A program made the translations under genes and the position numbers. Under the pieces are notes generated by a model. It was not told the DNA's origin and searched no databases. It worked only from the letters and a program-made list of their open reading frames with translations. DNA of 64,000 nucleotides, from NCBI RefSeq assembly GCF_031877795.1, contig NC_133935.1:72496303-72560302 (forward strand), in the 5' to 3' direction. Below are positions 26,033 to 37,863 of this stretch, piece by piece. The stretch is from Strix aluco. Lineage: Eukaryota > Chordata > Aves > Strigiformes > Strigidae. Positions within the stretch are counted from its first letter, which is position 1, and each line of letters starts with the position of its first letter.

Positions 26033-27308
26033 TCAATCCACGCATTGCCCAGCCTGTATTTGTGCTTGGGATTGCGCCAACCCATGTTGCAGGACCTTGC
26101 ACTTGGCCTTGTTGAACTTCATGAGGTTTGCACGGGCCCACCTCTCAAGCCTGTCCAGGTTCCTCTGGATGGCACATCCCTGCCCTCCAGCATGTCGACC
26201 ACAGATTGGTGTCATCAGCAAACTTGCTGAGGGTGCACTCAATCCCACTGTCTATGTCACCAACAAAGATGTTAAACAGCGCCGGTCCCAATACTGACCC
26301 CTGAGGAATGTCACTCATCACTGGTCTCCACTTGGACATTGAGCTGTTGACCACAACTCTTTGAGTGTGACCATCCAGCTAATTCCTTATCCACCGAGTG
26401 GTCCATCCATCAAATCCATGTTCTCCAATTTAGAGACAAGGATGTCGTGTAGGACAGTGTCAAATGTTTTGCAAAAGTCCAGGTAGATGGCATCAGTTGC
26501 TCTTCCCTTATTCACCAATGCTGTAACCTCGTTGTAGAAGGCCACCAAATTTGTCAGGCACGATTTACCCTTAGTGAAACCATGTTGGCTGTCACCAATC
26601 ACCTCCTTATTTTCCATGTGCTCTAGCATAGTTTCCAGGAGGATCTGCTCTATGATCTTGCCAGACACAGAGGGGAGACTGGCTGGCCTGTAGTTTCCCA
26701 GGTCTTCCTTTTTTCCCTTTTTAAAAATGGGGGTTATGATTCCTCTTTTCCAGTCAGTGGGAACGTTGTCAGACTGCCATGACTTCTCAAATGTGATAGA
26801 TAGTGGCTTAGCCACTTCATCCACCAGTTCCCTCAGGACTCACGGATGCACTCATCTGGTGCCGTGGACTTGTGCACCTTCAGGTTCCTTAGATGGTCTT
26901 GAACCTGATCTTCTACAGTGGGCAGTTCTTCATTCTCCCAGTCCCCACCTTTGCCTTCTGTGTCTTGGGCGGTGTGGCTGGAGCTCTTGCAAGTGAAGAT
27001 TGAGGCAAAACCGTCATTGAGTACCTCAGCCATCTCCATACCCTGGGTTACCAGGTCTCCCATTTCCTTCTGGAGAGGGCCCACATTTTCCCTAGTCTTC
27101 CTTTTTCACTGACATACCTATAGAAGCTTTTCTTGTAGCCCTTGACATCCCTGGCCAGATTTAATTCTATCAGGGCATTAGCTTTCCTAACCTGATCCCT
27201 GGCTGCTTGGACAGTTTTTCTGTATTCTTCACATGCTACCTGTCCCTGCTTCCATGGTCTGTAGGCTTCCTTTTTATGTTTGAGTTTGTTCAGGAGCTCC
27301 TTGTTCAT
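26033..27308 (-). pseudogene. CR1 ORF2 reverse transcriptase remnant, split across frames
   Basis: Four consecutive minus-strand pieces cover the linker and RT: 27048-27308 ([19 protein letters not shown]), 26833-27084 ([12 protein letters not shown]), 26387-26824 ([46 protein letters not shown]) and 26033-26354 ([14 protein letters not shown] and FADDT at about 26208-26222). These are CR1 RT motifs in the right order, including both catalytic-Asp motifs, but the reading frame changes between pieces. The order and spacing fit decay by small indels rather than rearrangement. Confidence 0.85.
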
Positions 27309-27442
27309 CCACTCAGGCCTCCTGGTGTTTTTGCCTGGCCTCCTTTTTGTTGGGATGCATTGCTCCTGAGCTTGGAGGAGGTGATCCTTGAATATTAATC
27401 AACTTTCTTGGGCCTCTCTTCCTTCCAGGGCTTTATCCCATG

Positions 27443-27925
27443 CTACTCTACCAAGCAGATACCTGAAGAGGCCAAAGTCCAGGGTCTCCTGAAGTCCAGG
27501 GTAGCGAGCTTGCTATGCACCCTCCTCACTGCCCTAAGGATCTTGAACTCCACCATTTCATTGTCACTGCAGCCAAGGATGCTCTTGAGCTTCACATTCC
27601 CCACCAGCCCTTCCTTGTTGTTGAAAATAAGGTTCAGCATAGCACCTCTCCTCACTGGCTCCTCTATCACTTGGAGAAGGAAGTTATCATTAATGCATTC
27701 CAGGGACCTCTTGGATTGCTTGTGTCCTGCTGTGTTTTCCCTCCAACAGATATCAGGGTGGTTGCAGTCTCCCACGAGGACCAGGGCTTGTGAACGTGAG
27801 GCTGCTTCTATCTGTTTATAGAGGATGACATCCTCTCTTTGTCTCTCCTGCCTGTCCTTCCCAAAAGGTCTGTATCCTTCCATGCCTACAATCCAGTCAA
27901 AAGATCCATCCCACCACCTCTCCAT
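27443..27925 (-). pseudogene. CR1 ORF2 endonuclease domain remnant
   Basis: A 160-codon frame carries apurinic-type (EEP) endonuclease sequence: LVGDCNHPDICW, then LNLIFNNKEGLV and GCSDNEMVEFKI. In working CR1 copies the first block is usually GDFNHPD and the last is SDHE. Here the catalytic His of the SDH triad is replaced by Asn and the GDFN Phe by Cys, so the domain would be inactive even without the downstream frameshifts. The upstream end of the domain and the ORF2 start are not in this frame. Confidence 0.8.
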
Positions 27926-28187
27926 GATACCAGGAAGATCATAGCCCTGCAGGCTTGTGCATGTCTCTTAATTCATCTTGGTTTTTCCCCATGCTATGTG
28001 TGTTTGCATAGAGGCATTTAAGCTGGGCCTCTGATGAAGCTGAATTACTGGCTGGAAATCCTTTGTGTTGCTCTTCAGGTGCTCTCCTGCTGACCTGAGA
28101 TCCCTCTCCAGGCTCTGGGCATCTCTTGCTGGTGCTGGCATCAAACTGGTAGGGTGGGATGGATTGAGGTTGTCTCCCCCAGCAACT

Positions 28188-28450
28188 TTAGTTTAAAGTC
28201 CTCTTCACCAGTCTGGCAAGCCTATGACCAAAGATGCTCTTCCTCTCCTCTGACAGATGGACCCCATCAGCCCCCAGTAGATCAGGTTTCTCAGAGCAAG
28301 TCCCATGGTCTCAGTAGCCAAACCTCTGACTGTGGCACCAGTCCCGTAACCAATTGTTGATTTGCCAGATTCAACTGGCCCTTTCAAACCCTTTCCCTTT
28401 GCCTGGGGGCTTGGTGAAAAAACTACCTGTGCTCCAGAGTCCCTTACCAC
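28188..28450 (-). pseudogene. CR1 ORF1 C-terminal remnant (esterase-like domain)
   Basis: In one frame the minus strand gives VRDSGAQVVFSPSP near its start. After a frameshift near 28300 it continues in another frame as EKPDLLGADGVHLSEERKS and HRLARLVKRTLN before a stop at 28188-28190. The DGVHL block carries the Asp and His expected in the SGNH/GDSL-type esterase domain reported for CR1 ORF1. The N-terminal part of ORF1 is absent because the element is truncated. It is not translatable as one protein. Confidence 0.7.
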
Positions 28451-28550
28451 CGCTCCCAGGGCTCTGTAGTCCCTCTTGACGCTCCTGTTACAGAAGTAAC
28501 TTGATGCTCCTGTTACTCATTCTGTTACAGAAGTCTTTCATGAAGGCATC

Positions 28551-31500
28551 CTGAAGACTTCAAAACTCAAGGTGATTTTAAAATTATGATGCTATCAAAA
28601 ACTAATGCAAAGAGCAAATCATTGACTGAAATGCTCAGCAGCAGAGCATGCTGGTAGACTGAGCTCATCTGACTGGAAATCAGTGCTGTTACTCAAGCCA
28701 AAATAAGAGGTAACTGATTATCATTATAGTCACAGGACTAAATATATAGGGAATGTATGTTGATACTTAGTCTTCCTATTTACTTATTTCTGCATAGGCC
28801 TTCTCAATCTAAATCCTGTTAGGTGGATACAGCAGTGATTTGCAAATTTGTCTGAGAACTTGTTACCGTTACTATTTGTGCTCCTTGCTGACAAAGCAAA
28901 ATGCAGTAAAACCAACCTGCTACTTATGCAGTGGTTAGCTCGGGTGGTAGATGGGGGCAGGACAGGAAGAAGCCCCAGGGATATATACAGAGTATTTCTA
29001 GATTGATTTCAACACCAGTACTTTTCACTACTGGAGTTAAGGTTTTCAGACTGAAGACCTGAAGACAGCCTTCGTGCTCTGAATTTACCTGGTAAAACAG
29101 TGACCACATTTTACTGCTTGATGAACTGTGGGACAAAGTCCTACCTTGCTTTCCTTTTTGTTCAAGCTGAAGTGCATGATGTACATGCAGGCCTGGAAAC
29201 GGGAAACGCGTCCAACTGAACTGTGACACTCCCTACCACAAGATACCCTCAGACCAAAACCCCCAGTGATATTCAGAAGAGACCAAGGTCTTCCTGTGTC
29301 CTTGTGCAAGGTGCTTCTCGGTTGTACAAGCAGCCAAGTGGTGCTAGTGGCCTGTACTTTGCCATGCAAAGTGATAATTAACGATGATAAATAAACCGTT
29401 CATATACCAAAGTCCAAGCCACGTAGTGAATAACTGGGATTACAGGAAACTACCCCTGTGGGCAAAATTTTATATAATTGTCCACTATGGGTATCTGTCC
29501 ATGCCGCTTCTGAACTGTCTTTCAAATTAAGCTGAACTGTGCTGACACTGATTAAATTCAGTGCAGCAGCTCATTCACCCAGCAAACCCTCTTGAGTTCC
29601 ACAGAAAGTGTGGTCTGAATTTGAGTAAAAACCAAAGGAATTAACATAGTACTAATTCTAACTTAGAAGACAATTCCTGCCTTGCTTTGGCCAGGCAGCG
29701 ATGTGGGCAGCCATTTCATTAGAAAGACAGGATTTGTTGTGAAAGCCTTTGTGCTGCCTTTTCCCTCTAACCCTTAAGTTAGGAGGCAACAAGAATAATC
29801 AATGTCTTGTGCCTAAGGCCCATAGACCCAGAATCCAGCTACATACTAATACGTCTTAATATTCATCACTATCTAATTCACCATTCAGTCTTTAGCATAA
29901 CAACATGTATTTCTCTAGAATGCTTAATTAAACATCCTTAATTATACAGGCCTTCCTGTATATTTTCTAACTGAACTACTACTTACAGCATTTCTTTTAA
30001 CCTGTGGATCATGTTCTTTCAAATTAACCTGAACTTTCACCTGTCTTACTGTTATCGGCCACATGCTGAGCTATCTTCTGTTGCCCAACATGTTTTACAA
30101 ATTAATTTTTGGGTAGCAAATACTATGATTTATGTAATCTGATATAAACCCCTTTTTAGTTACTGACAAAATTTTGTGAAATCTTTTCTGGGAGGACTGA
30201 AATTTTCCAGGCTTGACTCAGTTCAAAGGTATACACATAAAACAAACCAAAAAATACATTCTTTTGTTTTGTTAGATGACATCATAGATAAACACTAAAG
30301 ACTTTTTATTTTATAAAACACTGGTTTTGCCAGTTCTTGTAATTTTGTCAGGAATTTCAAAGATTTTACGTTTTCCATAAAACAAAAGCTCCTGCATACC
30401 CATAATTATGCAAGAGTAAAATCCTTCCAGATTAATAAGAAAGTATCCATTCACAAAAAAATAGGAAAATTTAGATTAGCCATATCCTGAAGGCTCAGAA
30501 ATCAGAAACACCAAGATAACCACAATCCAGTATTTATTGTTTTGTAAAAATATTGCTATTTTTAAGTAAAGCTGCTTGAGGTGTGTCATTAGCAAACATG
30601 AAACCTTGCTCTATTCTTCTTCTTCATATAAGTATCAGAAATGTTTGAACTCTGTCATTGGAAACAGATTGTGCAAGTCATCCCCAGCACGTAGCACCCA
30701 GTTTTGAAGCATGAAGAAACAGGTTTTGAATTGCCAGGGAAATAGTACTGAAATATCTCTCAGTAAGAACAGGCAGGGAAACATTTCATCATGTTCCCTA
30801 ACTCATATGTCCAGCTGGCTGTGGCACGTGCAGCGGCACTCCTCAGAAAACACATTTTCCACATTTATTTATGCAATATATGTGGCATGCCTTGACAGCC
30901 ATATCAAGGCAGTGTCTACTGGATGCAGAGGGAAGACCATGCTGAAAAGGCACAAACACCATAAAACTTTACCCACGTATTTCCCAGGCTGCAGCAACCA
31001 GCAGTTTAGGAACATTCCAGTCTTGCCATCACATTCAGGACACATGTTTGATAATCACAAGGGGACATACCTAAAGATGTATGTGGGTGTAACTCAGTGC
31101 TGGCACATTGAGTGGTGCTGCATGCACATGAGGCATAACAATAGCTCTCAAAAATCTTGATTACAGTGGAAATAAAGGGTAATTTCACATCCATGTGAGC
31201 TTGTTGGCAATCCACCAACAGCCTTCACACACTGCTTTGTGGGTCACCCACACAACAGCCATCCAGTTTGGCTATTTTTCTACTCTGGAGACAGAGTTCC
31301 CGCCTCAGGGAGATGGGGAGCCAGCTGCTGTGGGTACTCATATCAGCACATGCCACACACAGTCTGTCCCTGTGCCCCACATGCTCATCACATTAATCAC
31401 TGGACCCGGGTGGGTGGCCTGGGAAAGTGTTTTCTAGCATAACAGGAGGATGCTGAAGCGCATTTGAAGGCCAGGTAGAGAAACCATAGCATGCCAGAAA

Positions 31501-34500
31501 CACATTCCTGTGGCCATGGTTGGATGTGGCCAGAGGTTCCTGAAGGCATCTGGTGTCCATAAGGACCAGGGGTTTAAAAATATTCTACAGATGGATTAAA
31601 AAGGCAGCATTTAATCTGTCTTTGACCTGTACAATGCTGGCTAACATCCCGTGGTCCAGGGGCTTGAAGTCAGCCTGGTTCTGATGATTTGCTAGGGGTG
31701 GGCAGCAGCTCCCCTGGCTGTGGGCAGGCTCTTGTGGGGTGGGAACGAGATCCCTCCGCAGCGGGAGGAGCGGTTTTCCAGCTGCTCCACCTCACCCTTG
31801 TGGTTGGTTAGGGGGTGGGTCCCTGGCTGGCAGTCCCACCCTTCTGCTCTAGCTGGGGAGAGACTCCTTAGTCTCATTCTTGGTTACTTCTTGGCAGCCC
31901 TTGCACAATCCCTGGAACAACTGCCAGGCATCTCTGTTATGTGAACACCCCCAGAGCTCTTACGTACTCAACTTGAAACAAACTTCAAAGATGCGCTCTG
32001 CTTCTGGTCTTCAGAAGAAAGTTGCTGCTGCCCCCAGAGGGGGAAGCATTCCCTGGCTTCCCTCTGCTCTGGCATTCCCTTTCCTCTGCCACACTGCTCG
32101 CTTTTCTCTCTGCTGTGCAGCTGCCCTTTCAGTCTCCGAGGCTTTAACCTCACCTCATCAGCGTGAGATAGAGACTAACGTTTTTTTCCTCCCGTCATGG
32201 CAGGGGGCTTTAGCAGAGAGGCAGGGTGTACTGGCAAGGTTTCCTCACCCGGGAGCCCTGCAGAAGAACATCCTGCTGTTGTTGCTGGCTTTGACCCTGC
32301 TCCTTCGCTGGAGCCAGGAGAATGTGGCATTTGGGGAAGCCAGGCTGGCAGCTGTGTTTGCAATACAGAACAAACATTTAAGCTGAACGGGGCTGGGGGG
32401 ATTAAGCTGTTTTCTCAGCAAAGCCAATTCTCACTATTTTTATTACAAATCTCCTAACAGTTGGATTTTTTTCCTCCCTGGAATTCCATTTCTGTGGAGG
32501 TAAGTAAAGAGGAGAAGGCCACAGCCTTTTTAAAAAATAGAATGTATTAAAGCAACCTGTTTCTAACCTCACAGCCACAGAGTAAAGCCTGAAAATATGA
32601 ACCACAGGCAAAGCCAAATGCAAAGCAGTGCCATGGGTGCATATGCCAGTTAGATAATGCCAGCATTGTGTGACAGCCCCCTTTCCCAGGGACCTTCCCC
32701 AGCACCTCCTATCAAGAAAGGCAGCCTGGCGTGTAAGCAGTTGTGCCCAAAACTCAGTGAATACATAGAAGCACAATCACAAGGGAAAAAATATTTTCCA
32801 AAAGATTCAACCCCCTTACTTCACCATGGAAAGACAGTGTTGGGAGCATGTCTGTCCAATCCTGTCTGTCATCTTCAAATTCTCCAGTCCATGGACAGAC
32901 CGACAGTGTCAGTGATCTCTGTAGTGGAAACCTGTCTGAAAGTGAGCTCTGACAGTCTCAGATCTGCTTTCTCTGGAAGCCTCTCTGGGATAACCTCTTC
33001 AAAGTGCAGGAGGGAAGCACCATCTGCCTGCTGGATCAGAGGAAACGTGAATGAGATTTAATTAAGATGATTTTTGCCCTCCAGACAGGTTGTTTAAACA
33101 TTAATTTTAGCTCTCCTACCCCTTCAATTAAACTCGTAAGCTAGAGGGAGCAATGCAGCCTAAAATATTGATTCTGCCTCTCAGATGGCAGTGACCTACA
33201 TTTGCGGGTGCTCAGCCCATAAGCCAATGCCCGGGATTGTTACTGCCCTGCCACACTGCACACGGGGGGAATGATCAAGGTGCTGGTTTAGATTAGAGGC
33301 AGAGTTTGATGTGAATCCTTTAATTTCTTTTAAATGCATCATGATTCATTATCTCAGGCAGGATCCCATATCAGGTGCATGAAGAAAGCTTTGTGAGAGG
33401 CAAGCTGACGTTGTTTGATCAAAGCTATGCCCTAGGCAACGTGAGAATGCTTCCCAGCCTACTACAGCCAGTTTCTGTAAAGGCAGACAGCACTGGTTCA
33501 AGTGCTGGAATTGACTGGAAGGAAACTTAGATGTATTTCATTTTTTTCCCAATATTTTTGCCCCTCTGCTAATCAGTCATGTCAGTCCTACACAATGAGG
33601 CATAACTAAAGGCCAAATTCAATTCTGCTTTCATCTACACCTGCAAAGCTTACATCATCTTCACTGAAAGCTTCCTAAGCGTGGCAGATGAGTGTTCAGC
33701 TATTAAAACATCAGCCTGGCAGAGATAAAGTCATGAAACTCTTGGGAAATGCTGTGGTTACTGAGCCCTGCCCATAGCAGCACTGATCAGGGTGCAGATC
33801 CGCTCCAATTAAGTAATGTGGCATGCAAACAACGGGGAAAGAATTTGGGAAGGAATTTAGGATCTGTGAATAATTTTGACTTCAACTCTCACCAATTATA
33901 TATTCCACAGTGTATTGCATAGTCAGTCACTCCCAAGACCTGCTGAGCACCTTAAAATTATATTCATACAAAACAAACCCTTAAGTGCCTTCGTAAGGTT
34001 AAGGGTCATGAATGCAGTTGTTATTTTATGTGTTGTGCCTGAAAGTAATGGCAATTTCTTAGCCCGCTGATAGCAAAAGGGGTTGCATATGTCATCATCA
34101 GAATGCAGTCACTATCAATAATCTTTACAGAGGATGCTTGCCAACAAAAATATTCTATCTATCCCGCGAAGGGAGCAAGCCTGGCTCAGGAGCAAACCTT
34201 GGCAATGCTACACTGATACGAGTCTGCAAACTCAGCAGTAACGTGGGTTCTTGCAAGTTCCTCTCTAATAATCTAATCAGCGTCATTAAGGAAACCTTTT
34301 AAGAACAGCTAGAGGTGCCTGGTGACTCTAAGCTTCATGAACCAAACATTTGTTTTGTTTAGTTTCCCTGACATGCCCTGTGTTTCAATGTGAATAAATT
34401 TGGCTTACTACTCATGTGGTGTTCAACTTGGCATCACCTTTCTTTCCTGCCAGAAGCCCACTGGACTGGAGTTTTAGCACCACTTTCCAAACAGGATTCC

Positions 34501-36625
34501 TGAGGCTTAACATTACACGTGGAACAGGAAATCTGAGCCTGTAAGACTGTGCAAAAGCTTCTGTATTTGCGCCTGAATCTGGTGCTCAGCCAACTGCAGG
34601 AGAAACTGATTGAGGCAAATGAAGCAAGACATAGGTGATGAAGAGCTCTCCGAGGTCTTAAATACTGCATGCTGAGGAAGGGCATTTGTAGTGAAACTCT
34701 AAGACTGTAAGGTCTCCACAGCATGTGGCAGAGCTGTGTTCTTACCCCTACCTGTGCCTGCTGTGGATGAGGACTCAGCGTCAAGTGCAACAAAGCAAAT
34801 AGTTTCTGCTCACACACACCTCATTCTTCAGGAGAGTGTGCGGTCATGCCTCTTCTGCCTCCACCCACAAGAAATCAAAAAAAACTTGAAAAGGTTGTGA
34901 CAGTCAGATGGGATTAGAGCACAAACCCAGATTACGACCAGTTTAAGACCTGTTTGGGCAGGTGGATGCAGACAGGAGAGGTCTTCTGCCCGTGCTCCGG
35001 GCTGGCGCAGCAGGAGCCTGCTCTGATCTGGAGGCAGCCCAGCGCCGCATTTAGTGCAGCCTGGCATTGTGTTCCGCCCAGTACTGGGTGATGCAGGGCA
35101 GCTCCTGTGTGAAGAAGTGCCTTTTCAAGGTGGGCAATGCTGGCTAAATATGCTTTCATGGGTGCCGGGGCAGGGCCTCTTAGGTCTGTCTGTACTTGCC
35201 CACCTACAAATTCAGGAAAAGAGCTGGAGACACTCATCCTTCATGACTCCAGGTCTTCAGGCCTTTACTCCCAAACTTACAAGTAGCTTTTCTGTGCAAC
35301 GGCATTCAGAATGCTGGCTGAGTTGTCCATGAAAGCACAGGGCGCTGCAGGCCTGTTGACTCAGAGGGGCTGTTTTGGCACCATCTAACACAAGCCATAG
35401 ATGCCACCAAAGAGTGTCCTGTGCCAAACAGGCACTTTCTGCTGGAGCACCCCAGCACCCATCAGAAGCAAAACCTGTCGTGGCTTCATCTGAGTCTGAA
35501 TTTGTTTACTTCCAACTTTTACATCTCATTTATGGCTTTTGCAGCAGCATAAGGCTCTGAATTAGCAAAGTAATCATGCATCTTCAAGCATGGCTTTAAC
35601 AAAACAAACCAAAACACTTTGAACATGACCTTACACTTCACAGCAGACTAGACAGGTATTGATGATACACCCCTGAGCTATGTCCTAGGTAAGAGCGTGC
35701 TTTGGCCCATCTGATCTGGTTTGTCTTTAACATGCCCCTGGGAACTCTGGCCTCCACTGGAAACTTTGACAGACAGAACAGGAGTTAAAGCCAAGAGACT
35801 GAGAAGATTGTTTTTTAGGAAATAATCCTTGGTTGGACGGGAAAGGGTTTGGAAAGGTTGGAGCCCATGCCGCGTAGTAACCTCAGGTTTCCCAGAGGCA
35901 CTCAGTGGGGCAGAGGAGCAAGTGTTTTGGTGGTGTCCTGTGGGGAGCCTGGGCATGCAGCCCTCACTGGCACAGCTCCATCCTCGCAGAGCAGCCCAGC
36001 CTTGGAGCAGGGCGAGCAGGTCACTGGAGATTGACAAAGCCAGACAGGATTGATTAAGGGAACATCTAGCAGACATTTTTTAATACCTTTAAAACGGATG
36101 ATGCCACCAGGGTTTTTTTCCTGGTTGTTAATTAAAACTTCTCTCAGACAAGCAGTTTTCAGCCCATGACTTGAAAGAGGAATTGAACCTCCCTTCAGAA
36201 GTCCCTGGAAGTAAGTCCTTACAAAGGAAGCGCGATCATTCTCCCAGGCCGGCACACCTTGCCTCTACTTTCATCTTGGCATGAAATGTATTAATCACTC
36301 TTTTTTTCACCCATGATATTGTAAGAAAGAGTCTCATAAACAGAGTCCTCATCCTCTGATGCTCAGCAATGAGCCATATGGCACATACATAAGTGAAGAG
36401 TAGCAATTAGACAGGGGTTTTCTCTATATACAGTATAAAAATAATCTAGCAAGAGACTGCAACAGCACCTGCTTGTATGCTCATTTTGCACTAGCAAAGA
36501 AATGGGGTTTTTCATAATTTTGCTTCTGTGGTTGCCATTTCATACTGGATATAATGGGATTTTTGGTTGAATAGCAGAGGTCAGACATGGCATGTCATTA
36601 TTTAAGAACTGATTATAATTATGGG
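28551..36625. other. Intergenic DNA, no gene recognised
   Basis: It lies between the large CR1 and the LTR-like element. Several moderately long frames (for example 149 codons at 30711-31160 and 168 codons at 31880-32386) overlap other frames on both strands and show no domain or signal I recognise. The 31.6-32.4 kb part is more GC-rich than its surroundings. Bases 33060-33420 contain homeodomain-like AT words and could be a conserved non-coding element, which only comparison would show. Confidence 0.55.
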
Positions 36626-36686
36626 TGTGCTGGTTTTGGGGGGGATGTTCAAAGTGATGACGCTTGTCTTCCCAAGTATCCATTAT

Positions 36687-37604
36687 CACAGAATCACAGA
36701 ATCATGGAATCATCTAGGTTGGAAAAGACCTTGAAGATCATCCAGTCCAACCATTGACCTAACACTGACAGTTCCCAGCTACACCATATCCCTAAGCACT
36801 AAGTCAACCTTACTCTTAAACACCTCCAGGGATGGGGACTCCACCGCCTCCCTGGGCAGCCCATTCCAACGCCTAACAACCCGTTCTGTAAAGAAATGCT
36901 TCCTAATATCCAGCCTAAACCTTCCCTGGTGCAGCTTGAGGCCATTGCCTCTTGTCCTATTGCTTGTTACTTGGTTAAACAGACTCATCCCCAGCTCTCT
37001 GCAACCTCCTTTCAGGTAGCTGTAGAGGGCAATGAGGTCTCCCCTCAGCCTCCTCTTCTCCAGACTAAACAACCCCAGTTCCCTCAGCCGCTCCTCGTAC
37101 GACATGTGCTCCAGACCCTTCACCAGCTTCGTTGCCCTTCTCTGGACACACTCAAGTAATTCAATGTCCTTTTTGTAGTGAGGGGCCCAAAACTGAACAC
37201 AGTAATTGAGGTGCAGCCTCACCAGTGCCGAGTACAGGGGTAAGATCACTTCCCTGTCCCTGCTGGCCACGCTATTTCTGATACAGGCCAGGATGCCATT
37301 GGCCTTCTTGGCCACCTGGGCACACTGCTGGCTCATGTTCAGCCGGCTGTCAATCAACACCCCCAGGTCCCTCTCTGACTGGCAGCTCTCCAGCCACTCC
37401 TCCCCAAGCCTGTAGCGCTGCTGGGGGTTGTTGTGGCCGAAGTGCAGCACCTGGCATTTGGCCTTATTGAAACTCCTACAGTTGGCCTTAGCCCATCGCT
37501 CCAGCCTGTCCAGGTCTCTCTGCAGAGCCTCCCTACCCTCGAGCAGATCAACACTCCCACCCAACCTGGTGTCATCTGCAAATATACTGAGGGTGCACTC
37601 AAGA
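36687..37604 (-). mobile_element. Young-looking CR1 LINE 3' fragment nested in the LTR
   Basis: A CR1 truncated just upstream of the RT catalytic box is inserted in minus orientation. Its 3' end shows octamer repeats (plus-strand 'tcacagaa' twice, then 'tcatggaa') and the usual 'ggttggaaaagaccttgaagatcatc'. The host LTR sequence resumes on the far side, with the 6-bp word CATTAT on both flanks (36681-36686 and 37613-37618). About 8 bases between 37605 and 37612 belong to neither element clearly. It is 5'-truncated, as most CR1 copies are. Confidence 0.88.
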
Positions 37605-37657
37605 CGTGTTTGCATTATGTGTGATGGAGCCCTGCTTTCCTGGAGATGACTGAACAC
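36779..37657 (-). pseudogene. CR1 RT C-terminal open frame (292 codons), fused to LTR sequence at its start
   Basis: From about residue 19 the frame is CR1 ORF2: [12 protein letters not shown] with the catalytic FADD at about 37571-37582, then [84 protein letters not shown] and a C-terminus ending LVLRDMV. There is no stop or frameshift for about 275 codons. The first 15-18 residues come from the LTR and the junction. It lacks the endonuclease and most of the RT, so it encodes no working enzyme. The intact frame indicates a much younger insertion than the CR1 at 25.4-28.5 kb. Confidence 0.85.
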
Positions 37658-37863
37658 CTGCCTGCTGATGGGAAATAGTGAATTAATTCCTTATTTTGCT
37701 TTGCTTGTGCTCATGGCTTTTGCTTTACCTATTAAACTGTCTTTGTCTTGACCCACAAGTTTTCTCACTTTTACCCTTCCAATTCTCTCTGTCATCCCAC
37801 CAGGGGGGGAGTGAGCAAGCAGCTGCGTGGTGCTTAGTTGCCAGCTGGGGTTAAACCACAAAA

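Larger units (their letters stand above)
25437..28535 (-). mobile_element. CR1 LINE, about 3.1 kb, 5'-truncated and broken (ORF1 tail, endonuclease, reverse transcriptase, 3' UTR)
   Basis: This is a CR1 non-LTR retrotransposon on the minus strand. From its 5' side it contains: the end of ORF1 with the esterase-like block LLGADGVHLSEE, its stop at 28188-28190; the ORF2 endonuclease domain; the reverse transcriptase with motifs [16 protein letters not shown] and FADDT; the C-terminal region ending in [13 protein letters not shown]; and a 3' UTR ending in two octamers of the ATTCTATG type (plus-strand 'tcatagaa' twice near 25437). Full CR1 elements are about 4.5 kb, so roughly a third of the 5' side is missing. 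Frameshifts and stops split ORF2 into at least six frames, so it cannot be active. The 5' boundary is uncertain to about 50 bp. It sits in the KIF21A-ABCD2 intergenic space. Confidence 0.92.
36626..37863 (+). mobile_element. LTR-like element (endogenous retrovirus type solo LTR) split by a CR1
   Basis: Two pieces, 36626-36686 and 37613-37863, together form an element of about 306 bp that I recognise from memory as a recurrent bird LTR. It starts TGTGCTGG and ends near 'ggttaaaccacaaaa', with an ATTAAA poly(A) signal at 37731-37736 about 130 bp before the end. The 5-bp word ATGGG flanks it on both sides (36621-36625 and 37864-37868), as a target-site duplication would. The terminal CA appears mutated to AA. 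No gag, pol or env sequence lies next to it, so it looks like a solo LTR. The exact family is not named because I cannot search a repeat library. Confidence 0.6.

Noticed and set aside
30711..31160. 149-codon plus-strand frame
   Set aside because: No domain, low-complexity features or neighbours supporting a gene; it also overlaps minus-strand frames.
31880..32386. 168-codon plus-strand frame with a leucine-rich stretch
   Set aside because: Four other frames on both strands overlap in the same GC-richer patch, and no family is recognisable; most likely chance.
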